A DNA stretch of 64,000 nucleotides, from NCBI RefSeq assembly GCF_022919075.1, contig NZ_CP095078.1:372001-436000 (forward strand). The letters run 5' to 3'. Positions 42,662 through 51,032 of this stretch are shown here, piece after piece (within the stretch, counting starts at the first letter, position 1; every line of letters starts with the position of its first letter). Source of the DNA: Nocardioides sp. W7. Its GTDB lineage: Bacteria > Actinomycetota > Actinomycetes > Propionibacteriales > Nocardioidaceae. A program made the position numbers and the translations under genes. The notes under the pieces are model-generated. The model had not been told where the DNA came from. It saw nothing but the letters and a program-made list of their open reading frames with translations, and did no database searches.

Positions 42662-42981
42662 GTCGTCTCCTTCGGGCTGTCGCCCGTGATCGTGGCTGGC
42701 GGTGCAGGGGTGGCTAGGCATCGTCTGAGAGCCACCGCGTCTCACTAGGGCGGACCCGAGAACGCCCCAACTTGGAACGGCGTATTCATCTGGAGAAAGG
42801 AATGGAGCGGGTTTCTCGGGAGACCGCGGTGGCCACGACTGCGCCGTCGCGACCGGCCTCCTTCACCTGGGTCAACCGAACACGTCCGAGGGGGGTCGCG
42901 GCACTCACGCCGGCCGTGAGTGCCGGGAGCCGAGAGTGACGCTTCCCCACAGCGCGAGCCGGCGGGGTACGACGCGGGCGC
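42662..42981. other. Non-coding region between the two minus-strand operons
   Basis: A 320-bp gap between the CMD gene end and the binding-protein start. It holds a terminator-like hairpin at 42899-42925 and, nearer 42661, the expected promoter of the transporter operon. An open frame covering part of it (42786-43112, minus) is Ser/Arg-rich and overlaps the CMD gene in another frame; I do not call it. No operator is evident. Confidence 0.5.
42899..42925. terminator. Terminator-like hairpin after the CMD gene
   Basis: 11-bp perfect arms (CGGCACTCACG and CGTGAGTGCCG) have a 5-nt loop. It sits 57 bp past the CMD stop on the minus strand, closing the operon that starts at 47979. Confidence 0.65.
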
Positions 42982-43584
42982 TCACGGGCGCAGCGCCGGG
43001 AGCTCGGCGGAGCGCTCGTCGACCGGTGTCGCGACGGTGAAGAACGCGAGCATCGAGGCCAGGGTCCGGTAGTAGCCGACCAGGACGACGAGCTCGAGCA
43101 GGGTCTGCTCACCGAGCGACGCCCGGTGGGCGGCGTACTCCTCCTCGCCGGGCCCGGCGTCGTCGAGGACGGCGCGGCACACCGCGACCACGGCGGCCTC
43201 CTCCGGGTCGGCGGGGACGAACGAGCCCGCCGCGAGGTCGGACAGCTCGGCGGTGCTGAGGCCCGCGGCGAGGCCGACGCGCACGTGCGCGAACCACTCG
43301 AAGTCGCTCGCCGTCGCGACGGCGACCAGCAGGATCGCGACCTCTCGGTGCCGGTCGGACAGCGACGTCCGATAGCGGATCGCCGCCCCGAGCTCCTGCA
43401 ACGGAGCCCCGACGCCGGGGGCGTGCAGCATCAGGCCGAACGGCCCCTCGAGCGCCCCCGTCCGGTCCGCCAGCGCGAAGTGCTGGGGCCCGCTCGCGCG
43501 CGGGCCGCCGGCGATCGCGTCGTACAGCGCGGCCTGCTCGGCGTCGAGCCCAGAGGGCGTGAGCCGGCTCAGTCGGTCAGCCAC
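42982..43584 (-). CDS. Carboxymuconolactone decarboxylase-family protein
   Basis: A 200-residue all-helical CMD/AhpD-type protein. The region R-H-R-E-V-A-I-L-L-V-A-V-A-T-A-S-D-F-E-W-F-A-H is typical, but the AhpD C-x-x-C peroxidase pair is absent, so a ring-cleavage or lactone-type role is more likely than peroxidase activity. GTG 43584 starts 9 bp after the CocE gene stop. Fourth and last gene of its operon. Confidence 0.85.
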   Translation of the reverse strand: MADRLSRLTPSGLDAEQAALYDAIAGGPRASGPQHFALADRTGALEGPFGLMLHAPGVGAPLQELGAAIRYRTSLSDRHREVAILLVAVATASDFEWFAHVRVGLAAGLSTAELSDLAAGSFVPADPEEAAVVAVCRAVLDDAGPGEEEYAAHRASLGEQTLLELVVLVGYYRTLASMLAFFTVATPVDERSAELPALRP

Positions 43585-43593
43585 CGGCGCTCC

Positions 43594-45363
43594 TCACGTG
43601 GTCCGCGGCACGACGGGCAGGCGCAGCAGACACGCGGACCCCGCGCCGGCGTGCAGCGTCACCGTGCCCCCGAACCTCGACTCCGGACGGTCCTCGGGGT
43701 CGTCATGCAGGAACGGCCCGCACCCGGTCATCTGGTTCTTGAAGTTGGACATGGTGATCGGTGGCAGCGAGGTGTCCGCGTAGTCACGGCCGCCGACGAT
43801 CAGCTCCAGCCGGGACCCGGCCGGCAGGACCAGGCTGGTCGGCCACAGCTCGACCTGCACGTCGTACGTCGTACCGGGCACGACGTCGGCGGCCGCGGTG
43901 TGCGAGTGCACCGGGCGGTACGGCGTGCTCCGCTCCGGGTCGAGCTCGCGGTGCGAGAGCCGCAGCCAGCCCTGGGTGGCCGGGATGTGCGGATCCACCG
44001 CGCCGACGAACGAGCGGTGGTTGCCGTCCGGGTCGATCGCCCGCAGCGTGAGGAACAGGTCGGCGTCGGCCGCGGTCGTGGAGACCCGCAGCTCGGCCGC
44101 GACCGGGCCGGTGAGCTCGGTGGCCTCGGCGAACGGCTCGGTGCGGAAGGCGACGCCGGCGGACATGGCGTCGTAGGACAGGCTGCCCGGCTCCGCGGCC
44201 GGCTCGGCCGCCAGGGACCGGGCCGTCAGGTCCAGGTGCAGGTCCGTCCAGCGGGTCGCGGGCACCGGCCAGGCCTCCTCCCACCGCTCCTCGTACGTGT
44301 CGTCGAGGTGCCGCACCTGGAGCTGGACGGCGGGGCGCCCGGCCCACCCGTTGTCGCGCCCCTTCAGGACGTGGTCGAAGAACTGCAGCTGGATCTCGCG
44401 GCCGTAGTCCATGTAGTACGTCGTCCAGTGCTCCAGGCCGTGCATCTCGAGCCACTTCTGCTCGGAGCCGGCCTGCAGGAAGCCCTCGACGTTGCCGCGC
44501 AGGTGCAGCCCCTGGCCGCCCCAGTTGCCCGCGGTCAGCAGCGGCACCGTGATCCGGTCCCAGTCGGGCGTGCGGTCGCGGTGGTAGTCGTCGATGAACG
44601 GGTGGGCCCGCACCTCGGCCCCGAAGTCGATCCGGTTGGCGGCGAGCTCCTCGTCGGAGAGGGTCTCGTCCCCGCAGACCAGCTGGCCGGTCACCGGGTG
44701 CCGCGGTCCGCGCTCTCCCAGCCCGTACTGGACCGACTTGACCTGCTTGTCGTACCAGTGCTGCCAGAACGTCGACAGGATGCCGCCGTGGTGGGAGGCG
44801 TCGCGGTAGAAGTCGCTCGCGCCCTCCCACACGCAGATCGCCCGGAGGTGAGGCGGCTGGGTCGCCGCGACCAGCCACTGGTTCATGCCGAAGTACGACA
44901 CCCCTGAGAGGCCGACGTTCCCGTCCGACCACGGCTCGGCGGCGGCCCACTCGATGCAGTCGTGGAAGTCCTGGGTCTCACGCCGCGAGAAGTGGTCGAC
45001 GAACCCGGGCGAGCGACCGCAGCCGCGGGAGTCCACCCGCACGATCGCGTAGCCGTGCACCGTCCACTTCTCGGGGTCGACGACCTCCCAGTTCTGGTAG
45101 GCGTTGGTCGACCCCTCGACGACGTCGGGGTGCTGGGTCGCCATCGTCTCCCACGCCGAGGGGTAGCCCTCCTGGAAGGCGAGCCCCTTGGCGTAGGGCC
45201 CGTAGCTGAGCAGCGTCGGGTAGGCGCCGTCCGCGGCGGGCAGGAAGACGTCGGCGCGCAGCACGTTGCCGTCGTCCATGGTGACCGGGACGTCCCACAG
45301 GATCCGCATCCCGTCGCGGTGGTCGACCGGCACCCCGGACAGCTCCTGCGCCGTCACGGTCAT
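43594..45363 (-). CDS. CocE/NonD-family serine hydrolase
   Basis: A 589-residue X-Pro dipeptidyl-peptidase (S15)/CocE-type enzyme. The alpha/beta hydrolase part has the nucleophile elbow G-L-S-G-V-S-Y-F-G (Ser156) and oxyanion Tyr near L-L-S-Y-G-P-Y; the C-terminal 200 residues form the jelly-roll typical of the family. It hydrolyses an ester or amide. ATG 45363 overlaps the RidA gene stop (ATGA). Confidence 0.9.
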   Translation of the reverse strand: MTVTAQELSGVPVDHRDGMRILWDVPVTMDDGNVLRADVFLPAADGAYPTLLSYGPYAKGLAFQEGYPSAWETMATQHPDVVEGSTNAYQNWEVVDPEKWTVHGYAIVRVDSRGCGRSPGFVDHFSRRETQDFHDCIEWAAAEPWSDGNVGLSGVSYFGMNQWLVAATQPPHLRAICVWEGASDFYRDASHHGGILSTFWQHWYDKQVKSVQYGLGERGPRHPVTGQLVCGDETLSDEELAANRIDFGAEVRAHPFIDDYHRDRTPDWDRITVPLLTAGNWGGQGLHLRGNVEGFLQAGSEQKWLEMHGLEHWTTYYMDYGREIQLQFFDHVLKGRDNGWAGRPAVQLQVRHLDDTYEERWEEAWPVPATRWTDLHLDLTARSLAAEPAAEPGSLSYDAMSAGVAFRTEPFAEATELTGPVAAELRVSTTAADADLFLTLRAIDPDGNHRSFVGAVDPHIPATQGWLRLSHRELDPERSTPYRPVHSHTAAADVVPGTTYDVQVELWPTSLVLPAGSRLELIVGGRDYADTSLPPITMSNFKNQMTGCGPFLHDDPEDRPESRFGGTVTLHAGAGSACLLRLPVVPRTT

Positions 45364-46730
45364 CGGCCCTCCGGGACGGCCACGACGAGGTCGACGCTGA
45401 TGTCGCAGGCGGGGATCTCGTGGGAGCGCGGCGGCACCTCGAAGAAGCCGCTGGCCGGGAGCCCGTCGGTGAACGGGTCCGCCCACGCCTCGAAGAAGGT
45501 CGAGAGGTCGACGAAGTCGGAGAGGAACGCGTCGACCTTCACCGTCTGGTCGATCGAGGTCCCGGCGGCCTCGCAGATGGCGGCCACGTCCTCGTGGATG
45601 CGGCGTACCTGGTCGTGGATGTGCCGGCGGGCCTGCGGGAGGCCGTCGCGCAGGGCGACGGCCTGCGCCGACAGCCCGTTCTCGTCCCGGCCGAGCTGGG
45701 TCGAGAGGAAGAGCAGCGGGCCGCTGCGCATCGCCTGGACGCTGTGGCCCAGCGGCGCGAGCGCCCGGTCGGTGTGGACGACGTCGCGCTCGCCGCCCTC
45801 GGAGGACCGGGCGACGATGACGTAGATCTCGACGTTCCCGTGCTTGACGCCGCCGATGCCCGAGCACGGTACGACGGCGCGCGCGGGCGGGTTCTCGGGC
45901 CACTGCGCCGCCCAGACCTCCTCGACGGCCGGCATGTTCCGGATCCCCTCGGGGGTCAGGTAGAGCACCACCTTCACGACGTCGGACCAGTGCGCCCCGG
46001 CGGCCTCCATGGTGACGCGGACCTGCCGGAGGGTCTCCTCGGTCTCCTGGGCGACCTGGTTGCCGTACCAGATGTGCTGCGGGACCCGGGCGTTCGGATG
46101 CAGCCCGGACTCGAAGTCGGTGGCGATGAAGCCGGCGCTGAAGACCCACGGGCCCGCCTCCACGCCGACGGAGTAGCCGCCGAGGGGACTGTGCACGTCG
46201 TGGGCGTAGGCCCGCTTGGTGATGCCGGAGTCGTCCAGGAGCGAGACCAGCTGGACCTCGATGTGCTGCTCCGGGGATACCAGCCGGTCGATGGGCATCA
46301 GGCAGCTCGCGGGCCGGTCCGCGAGCAGGAACTCGTCCCGGCTCTGGATGTAGGCGTGGGCGACGCGACGCCAGTCCTCCCAGAACAGGTCGTAGGCGTC
46401 GCGCAGCGGCTCGTGCCGCTCGACCTCACCGTGGTAGCTCGGCTGCCACTGGTTGATCGAGACCCCGCCCTCGAGGCTGGAGCCGGCCTGCGTCAGCGCG
46501 GCCTCCAGCCGGCGGTAGGTCTCGCGCACCTGCAGCTTCACCGGGTGGCCGCTGGAGTACGGCAGCCCCGGCAACGGCTTCGCCTCCGGCACGACGCCGC
46601 CCCTCTCGAAGTCCACGGCGCTCATCGAGGCCGAGAACGCGAACGGCCCGGCCGTGACGACGGAGCTGCTGGGATACCAGGCGGGGAAGTCGGCGCCGGG
46701 GACGTGGTGGACGGTGCGTGCGCTGCTCAT
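45360..46730 (-). CDS. Protein with three RidA/YjgF-like domains
   Basis: A 456-residue protein built from three successive RidA-like units: about residues 5-165, 170-310 and 315-450. The middle one is the most canonical (E-T-L-R-Q-V-R-V-T-M-E-A-A-G, then D-V-V-K-V, and P-A-R-A-V-V-P-C-S-G with the Arg that binds imine carboxylates). The outer two lack that Arg at the usual place. RidA proteins hydrolyse reactive enamines/imines; RutC in the Rut pathway is one. GntR-reductase gene upstream, CocE gene overlapping downstream. Confidence 0.82.
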   Translation of the reverse strand: MSSARTVHHVPGADFPAWYPSSSVVTAGPFAFSASMSAVDFERGGVVPEAKPLPGLPYSSGHPVKLQVRETYRRLEAALTQAGSSLEGGVSINQWQPSYHGEVERHEPLRDAYDLFWEDWRRVAHAYIQSRDEFLLADRPASCLMPIDRLVSPEQHIEVQLVSLLDDSGITKRAYAHDVHSPLGGYSVGVEAGPWVFSAGFIATDFESGLHPNARVPQHIWYGNQVAQETEETLRQVRVTMEAAGAHWSDVVKVVLYLTPEGIRNMPAVEEVWAAQWPENPPARAVVPCSGIGGVKHGNVEIYVIVARSSEGGERDVVHTDRALAPLGHSVQAMRSGPLLFLSTQLGRDENGLSAQAVALRDGLPQARRHIHDQVRRIHEDVAAICEAAGTSIDQTVKVDAFLSDFVDLSTFFEAWADPFTDGLPASGFFEVPPRSHEIPACDISVDLVVAVPEGR

Positions 46731-46806
46731 GAAAAGGAGGGTTCCTCTCGATCGATGCGGTGCGGAGACGGAGTCGGCTGGAGCGGGGGGGTGCCGTCGG
46801 CCAGGG

Positions 46807-47979
46807 TCAGAGGACCCCGCCGGTGCGCTCGAGGATCTCCCGGGCGCGTTGCTTCGCCAGGGCGGTGTAGGTCAGTACGCCGCCCTGGGCGCCCTCGCGG
46901 TCACCGGCGTCGAGGGCCTGCAGGATCTCGCGCTGCACCTCGACGAACCGCTGGGACGTCCCCGGGGTGGCGCCGAAGCTGGACGCCATGACCGAGCGCA
47001 GGCCGATCTGCTCGAAGGCGGCGGAGAGCGCGGCCGAGCCGGCCAGCGCGACCAGGGCCCGGTGGAAGGCGTAGTTGGCGTCGAGGTAGCCGTCGAAGTC
47101 CACGAAGCGGTCCTCGACGAGGAACCGTGCCATGACGTCGAAGAGCGAGTGCAGCTCGCGCTGGGTCGCCGGCGCGAGCGGCAGGGCGACGAGGTGGAGG
47201 GCGCCGACCTCGATCGCGCTCCGGGCATCGAAGGCCTGGTCGGAGTCGGCGAGGTCGAAGGGCACCACGACGTAGCCCCGTCCCTGCTCGCGCCGCAGCA
47301 TGCCCTCGGCGCTCAGTCGGGTCATCGCGTAGAAGCAGCTGGACCGGGCCAGCGCGAGCTCGAACGCCACCTGGTCGACGTCGAGGGCGCTGTCCGCCTC
47401 CCACCGGCGCTGGACGAGGTGGGTGCGCAGGGTGAGGTAGACCCGCTCGTCCCGCTCCAGCTCGAAGCGGCCGAAGCCACCCCGGAAGTAGGTGAGCGGC
47501 TCACCGTCGCGCGCGGTCGCCCCGACGACGCGGCCGATGAAGATGGTGTGCGTCCCGCCCGTGATCTCCTCGACCACCTCGCACTCGATGTGCGCGAGTG
47601 CGCCGTCGAGCGTGGGGGCCGTGGTCGCGCCGGGGCTGGTCGCCACGCCCGCGAACTTGTCGTCCTGCGCACTCGCGAACCGGTGGGCGAGGTGCGCCGA
47701 CTGACGGTCGAGGACGTTGACGGCGTACGCCCCGGCCTGCGCCACGGCCTGCGCCGTGGGCATCGCGGAGTGGAGGCAGACGAGCATCAGCGGCGGATCG
47801 AGCGACAGCGAGGTGACCGAGCTGGCCGTCATCCCGAAGCGGGTGCCGCCGGCCTCGGTGGTGATCACCGCCACGCCGCTGGCCAGGTGCCCCGCGACGG
47901 CGCGGAACCCCTCCGAGTCGATCTGGCTGGGCGCGGGTGGCGCGGGCGACGGTGGCAGCCCGTGGGTGTCGGTCGTCAT
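46807..47979 (-). CDS. Flavin reductase fused to a GntR/FCD-type regulator
   Basis: A 390-residue protein. Residues about 20-180 are a flavin reductase of the HpaC/RutF type (H-L-A-S-G-V-A-V-I-T-T, F-G-M-T-A-S-S-V-T-S-L-S, A-V-N-V-L). Residues about 185-250 resemble a GntR winged helix ending in E-G-M-L-R-R-E-Q-G-R-G-Y-V-V-V. Residues 255-385 match the FCD ligand domain (A-R-S-A-I-E-V-G-A, then D-A-N-Y-A-F-H-R-A-L-V). ATG 47979 follows AGGAG. It would supply reduced flavin to the divergently encoded monooxygenase and may also sense its substrate or regulate the locus. Confidence 0.85.
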   Translation of the reverse strand: MTTDTHGLPPSPAPPAPSQIDSEGFRAVAGHLASGVAVITTEAGGTRFGMTASSVTSLSLDPPLMLVCLHSAMPTAQAVAQAGAYAVNVLDRQSAHLAHRFASAQDDKFAGVATSPGATTAPTLDGALAHIECEVVEEITGGTHTIFIGRVVGATARDGEPLTYFRGGFGRFELERDERVYLTLRTHLVQRRWEADSALDVDQVAFELALARSSCFYAMTRLSAEGMLRREQGRGYVVVPFDLADSDQAFDARSAIEVGALHLVALPLAPATQRELHSLFDVMARFLVEDRFVDFDGYLDANYAFHRALVALAGSAALSAAFEQIGLRSVMASSFGATPGTSQRFVEVQREILQALDAGDREGAQGGVLTYTALAKQRAREILERTGGVL

Positions 47980-48280
47980 CGCTCTCCTGGGTTCGATCAC
48001 GGCGGGCACGCAGCAGAACACCGAGTGCAGTGACAGCAGTGAAGTCAGAGGGCGCGCCGAGAGCACTGGCGTGATCCGAGAATCTCGCCGGTCCGCGCTA
48101 GCAGATCCCGTGAAGAGGTCGGGCAGGTAACAGGCGTGTTGCCGGGGGTGTCACGGATCCTGTGAATCCCGCCCGACGCCCATGCTGGTCGCCGCCAGTG
48201 CGAGCCTCCCGGTCCGTGGCGTCGGATGGATCCCGTTGGCGGGCCGTCCGCCGGCCCCGTCGTACCTAGGAGCCCCCCTC
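47980..48280. promoter_or_regulatory. Divergent control region with direct repeats
   Basis: A 301-bp gap between the reductase-regulator gene (minus) and the LLM monooxygenase gene (plus). GATCCCGTGAA (48104-48114) and GATCCTGTGAA (48156-48166) are direct repeats 52 bp apart, about five helical turns. The second lies in an imperfect palindrome, TCACGGATCCTGTGA (48151-48165). They are the best candidates for sites bound by the GntR-like fusion protein or by PucR. Confidence 0.5.
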
Positions 48281-49378
48281 GTGAGACTCGGCTACTTCGC
48301 CATGCCCCTCCACCCGGCCGGTCGGACCTGGACCGACACGCTGCGGGAGGACCGCGAGGCGGTGATCCTGGCCGACCGGCTCGGCTACCACGACGCCTTC
48401 ATCGGCGAGCACCTGACGGACCGGCACGAGAACATCACCAACGCCCTGTTGTTCCTGGCCACCCTGATCCCCGCCACCGAGCAGATCCGCCTGGCCACGG
48501 GGACCACCAACCTCTCCCACACCCACCCCGCGCTGGTCGCGGTGAACTCCGCCATGTTCGACCACCTGAGCGGCGGGCGGTTCATCCTCGGCGTCAGCCC
48601 GGGTGCCCTGTCCTCGGACGCCGAGCTGCTCGGGCTCCTGGACCAGGACCGCAACGCGATGTTCGCCGAGGCGATCGACGTCATCACCTCCCTGTGGTCG
48701 GAGGAGCCGCCGTACGACATCGGCGGCGAGGGCAGTCGCTGGCCGGTGACCACCCGCACGACGTACGACGAGAACCTCGGCGTCGGCATGGTCGGCAGGC
48801 CCCTCCAGCAGCCGCGCCCCGAGATCGTCGGCACGGTCGTGGCCCCCTTCTCCAAGGGGGTCATCGCAATGGGGGCCCGGGACTTCCACCCGCTCTCGGC
48901 GAACTTCCTGCTGCCGCAGTGGGTGGCGACGCACTGGGGCAACTACGTCCAGGGCAAGGAGTCGGTCGGCCAGGTCGCCGAGGTCGCGGACTGGCGGGTG
49001 GCCCGGACCATCTTCGTGGCCGACGACAGCGCGACCGCCCGCCGCTACGCCGGGGCCGACGAGGGCAGCCCCTACCGCTTCTACTACCAGCAGATGCTGA
49101 CCAAGATGAAGAAGCTCGGGCGGGTCGAGCTGTTCAAGACCCACCGCGACCAGCCCGACGACGAGATCACGCTCGACTACGTGCTCGACAGGCTGGTCGT
49201 GGCCGGGACCGCCGACGAGGTCGCCGAGAAGCTGCTCGCGTTCCGGGAGGAGACCGGCCCGTTCGGTGAGCTGGTGTACGCCGGGCTCGACTGGGCCGAC
49301 GAGCGACTGGGGCGGCGCTCGATGGAGCTGATGGCCACCGAGGTCATGCCCCGGATCAACGGCGCGATCGGCGAGTGA
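48281..49378 (+). CDS. LLM-class flavin-dependent monooxygenase, divergent operon
   Basis: A 365-residue luciferase-like TIM-barrel monooxygenase (M-R-L-G-Y-F-A-M-P, E-H-L-T-D, I-R-L-A-T-G-T-T-N-L, L-S-G-G-R-F-I-L-G-V-S-P-G). GTG 48281 has AGGAG (48268-48272) 8 nt upstream; the longer frame lacks family sequence. It needs FMNH2, most simply from the flavin reductase encoded on the other side of the shared promoter region. First gene of a three-gene operon; substrate unknown. Confidence 0.9.
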   Translation: MRLGYFAMPLHPAGRTWTDTLREDREAVILADRLGYHDAFIGEHLTDRHENITNALLFLATLIPATEQIRLATGTTNLSHTHPALVAVNSAMFDHLSGGRFILGVSPGALSSDAELLGLLDQDRNAMFAEAIDVITSLWSEEPPYDIGGEGSRWPVTTRTTYDENLGVGMVGRPLQQPRPEIVGTVVAPFSKGVIAMGARDFHPLSANFLLPQWVATHWGNYVQGKESVGQVAEVADWRVARTIFVADDSATARRYAGADEGSPYRFYYQQMLTKMKKLGRVELFKTHRDQPDDEITLDYVLDRLVVAGTADEVAEKLLAFREETGPFGELVYAGLDWADERLGRRSMELMATEVMPRINGAIGE

Positions 49379-50145
49379 GCGTGCTCCTCCGCCAGCGCGA
49401 GGGCTCCGGGCCCCCGCTCGTCCTGCTGCCTCCGCTCGGTGCGGACGCCCGGTTCTTCGGCCCGCTGCTCGACCAGCTGGTCGGCCAGCTGCCCGGCCGG
49501 CTCGAGCTCGAGGCCTGGACCGCCGACGTGAACCCGACCGAGGCCTGTCCCACGCTGCCCGAGGTGGCGGAGGGGCTGGCGGTGGCGCTCGCGTCGACCC
49601 TCGGCGGCCCCGCGGTGCTCGTCGGCGTCTCGCTCGGCGGGCTGGTCGCCCAGCACCTCGCGAGCACGCATCCTGCACTGGTCTCGCACCTGGTCCTCGC
49701 CGACACCCTGGTGAGCTATCCCCCGCCGATGCGGGACATGTGGGCCCAGCGGGCCCAGGACGTCCGGGCCCACGGCACCGGGTCGATCCTGGGCGCGACG
49801 CTCACGACCTGGTACGGCGCCGACCCGGACCGCTCCGCGCAGCTCGAGGACCAGTGCCGCGAGCAGGTGCTGGCGACCGACCCCGCGTCGTACGCCCGGG
49901 CCTGCCTGGGGCTGCGAGATGCGGACACCTCGGCCGCCCTCGACGCGATCGAGGCTCCGACGCTCGTGCTGTGCGGGGACCAGGACGCGCCGCCGTTCCT
50001 GACCGGCAGCGCCCTGCTGGCCGAGCGGCTCGCGCCCGGCACGGGCGTCACCTGGCTGCGCGGCGGGCACCACGCGAGCCTGCTCGAGCTGCCTCAACAG
50101 GCCGCCGCCGCCATCGCCGACCACGTCCGGGCCCACCCGTGCTGA
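49375..50145 (+). CDS. Alpha/beta-fold hydrolase
   Basis: A 256-residue hydrolase with the nucleophile elbow G-V-S-L-G-G (about residues 83-88), L-P-P-L-G-A-D in the oxyanion region, Asp in L-V-L-C-G-D-Q-D and the C-terminal His in G-G-H-H-A-S. Fold and size resemble 3-oxoadipate enol-lactonase or RutD. The GTG start overlaps the monooxygenase stop (GTGA), so translation is coupled. Confidence 0.88.
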   Translation: MSVLLRQREGSGPPLVLLPPLGADARFFGPLLDQLVGQLPGRLELEAWTADVNPTEACPTLPEVAEGLAVALASTLGGPAVLVGVSLGGLVAQHLASTHPALVSHLVLADTLVSYPPPMRDMWAQRAQDVRAHGTGSILGATLTTWYGADPDRSAQLEDQCREQVLATDPASYARACLGLRDADTSAALDAIEAPTLVLCGDQDAPPFLTGSALLAERLAPGTGVTWLRGGHHASLLELPQQAAAAIADHVRAHPC

Positions 50146-51032
50146 CCCCGACCGGGACCGTCGGCTTCGTGGGGCTGGGCGCCATGGGCTCCCAGCTCAG
50201 CCGGCACGCGCTGGAGGCCGGGCTGGAGGTGCTCGTCCACGACCTCGACCCGGCCCGGGTCTCGACGCTCGTCGCTCGCGGCGCGGAGGCGGTCACCGAC
50301 ATCGCCGGCCTCGCGGGCCGGAGCCGGTGGATCGTCACCTCCCTGCCGACCGCGAGCGCGCTGCACGCCGTGGTCGCCGAGGTCGTGGCGGGTGACCGGC
50401 TCGTGCCGGGTGGGGTCATCGAGACCAGCACCCTCTCGGTCGAGGACAAGGAACGAGCCGCCGCGACCCTGGCCGCCGCCGGACTCGGCATGGTCGACGC
50501 GCCGCTGTCCGGGACCAGCCAGCAGGCCGCCACCCGGGACCTCATCGCCTACGTCAGCGGGTCCCCCGAGGACTGCAGCGCCGCGCTGCCCGTCATCGGC
50601 ACCTTCACCCGGGCCCAGTACCAGCTGGGTCGGCTCGGCAACGGGACCAGGATGAAGCTGGTGGCCAACCATCTCGTCGCGATCCACAACGTGGCCGCGG
50701 CCGAGGCGCTGCTGCTGGCCGCCCGGGCCGGGCTGGACCTGCCGACCGTGATCGACGCCGTGAGCGACGGGGCCGGCAGCTCCCGGATGCTGCAGGTGCG
50801 CGGACCCCTGATGGCCCGGGGCGAGTACACCGCCACGATGCGGGTCGACAACTTCGTCAAGGACCTCGACATCATCGAGGAGCACGCCACGCGGCTCGAC
50901 TCCCCGGTGCCGCTGCTCACCGAGTGCGCGCGGCTGTACCGGACGATGCTGGAGGACGGCCGAGGCGACCTCGACACCGCCGCCGTCTTCGAGGAGCTGG
51001 TCCGCGGCTCACAGCAGACGCGCGAGGCGTAG
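50139..51032 (+). CDS. NAD(P)-dependent 3-hydroxyacid dehydrogenase (3-hydroxyisobutyrate type)
   Basis: A 297-residue beta-hydroxyacid dehydrogenase. It has V-G-F-V-G-L-G-A-M-G (about residues 8-17), D-A-P-L-S-G-T-S substrate-binding loop, and catalytic Lys in G-T-R-M-K-L-V-A-N-H. It would oxidise a hydroxyacid or reduce a semialdehyde, a role played by RutE/YdfG-type enzymes at the end of pyrimidine breakdown. GTG 50139 overlaps the hydrolase gene by 7 bp. Its end overlaps the PucR gene by 24 bp on the opposite strand. Confidence 0.88.
   Translation: MLTPTGTVGFVGLGAMGSQLSRHALEAGLEVLVHDLDPARVSTLVARGAEAVTDIAGLAGRSRWIVTSLPTASALHAVVAEVVAGDRLVPGGVIETSTLSVEDKERAAATLAAAGLGMVDAPLSGTSQQAATRDLIAYVSGSPEDCSAALPVIGTFTRAQYQLGRLGNGTRMKLVANHLVAIHNVAAAEALLLAARAGLDLPTVIDAVSDGAGSSRMLQVRGPLMARGEYTATMRVDNFVKDLDIIEEHATRLDSPVPLLTECARLYRTMLEDGRGDLDTAAVFEELVRGSQQTREA

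Noticed and set aside
42786..43112. 108-codon minus-strand frame between the two operons
   Set aside because: Ser/Arg-rich, overlaps the CMD gene in another frame and spans a terminator hairpin.
43126..44907. 593-codon open frame antisense to the CMD and CocE genes
   Set aside because: Shadow of two well-supported genes.
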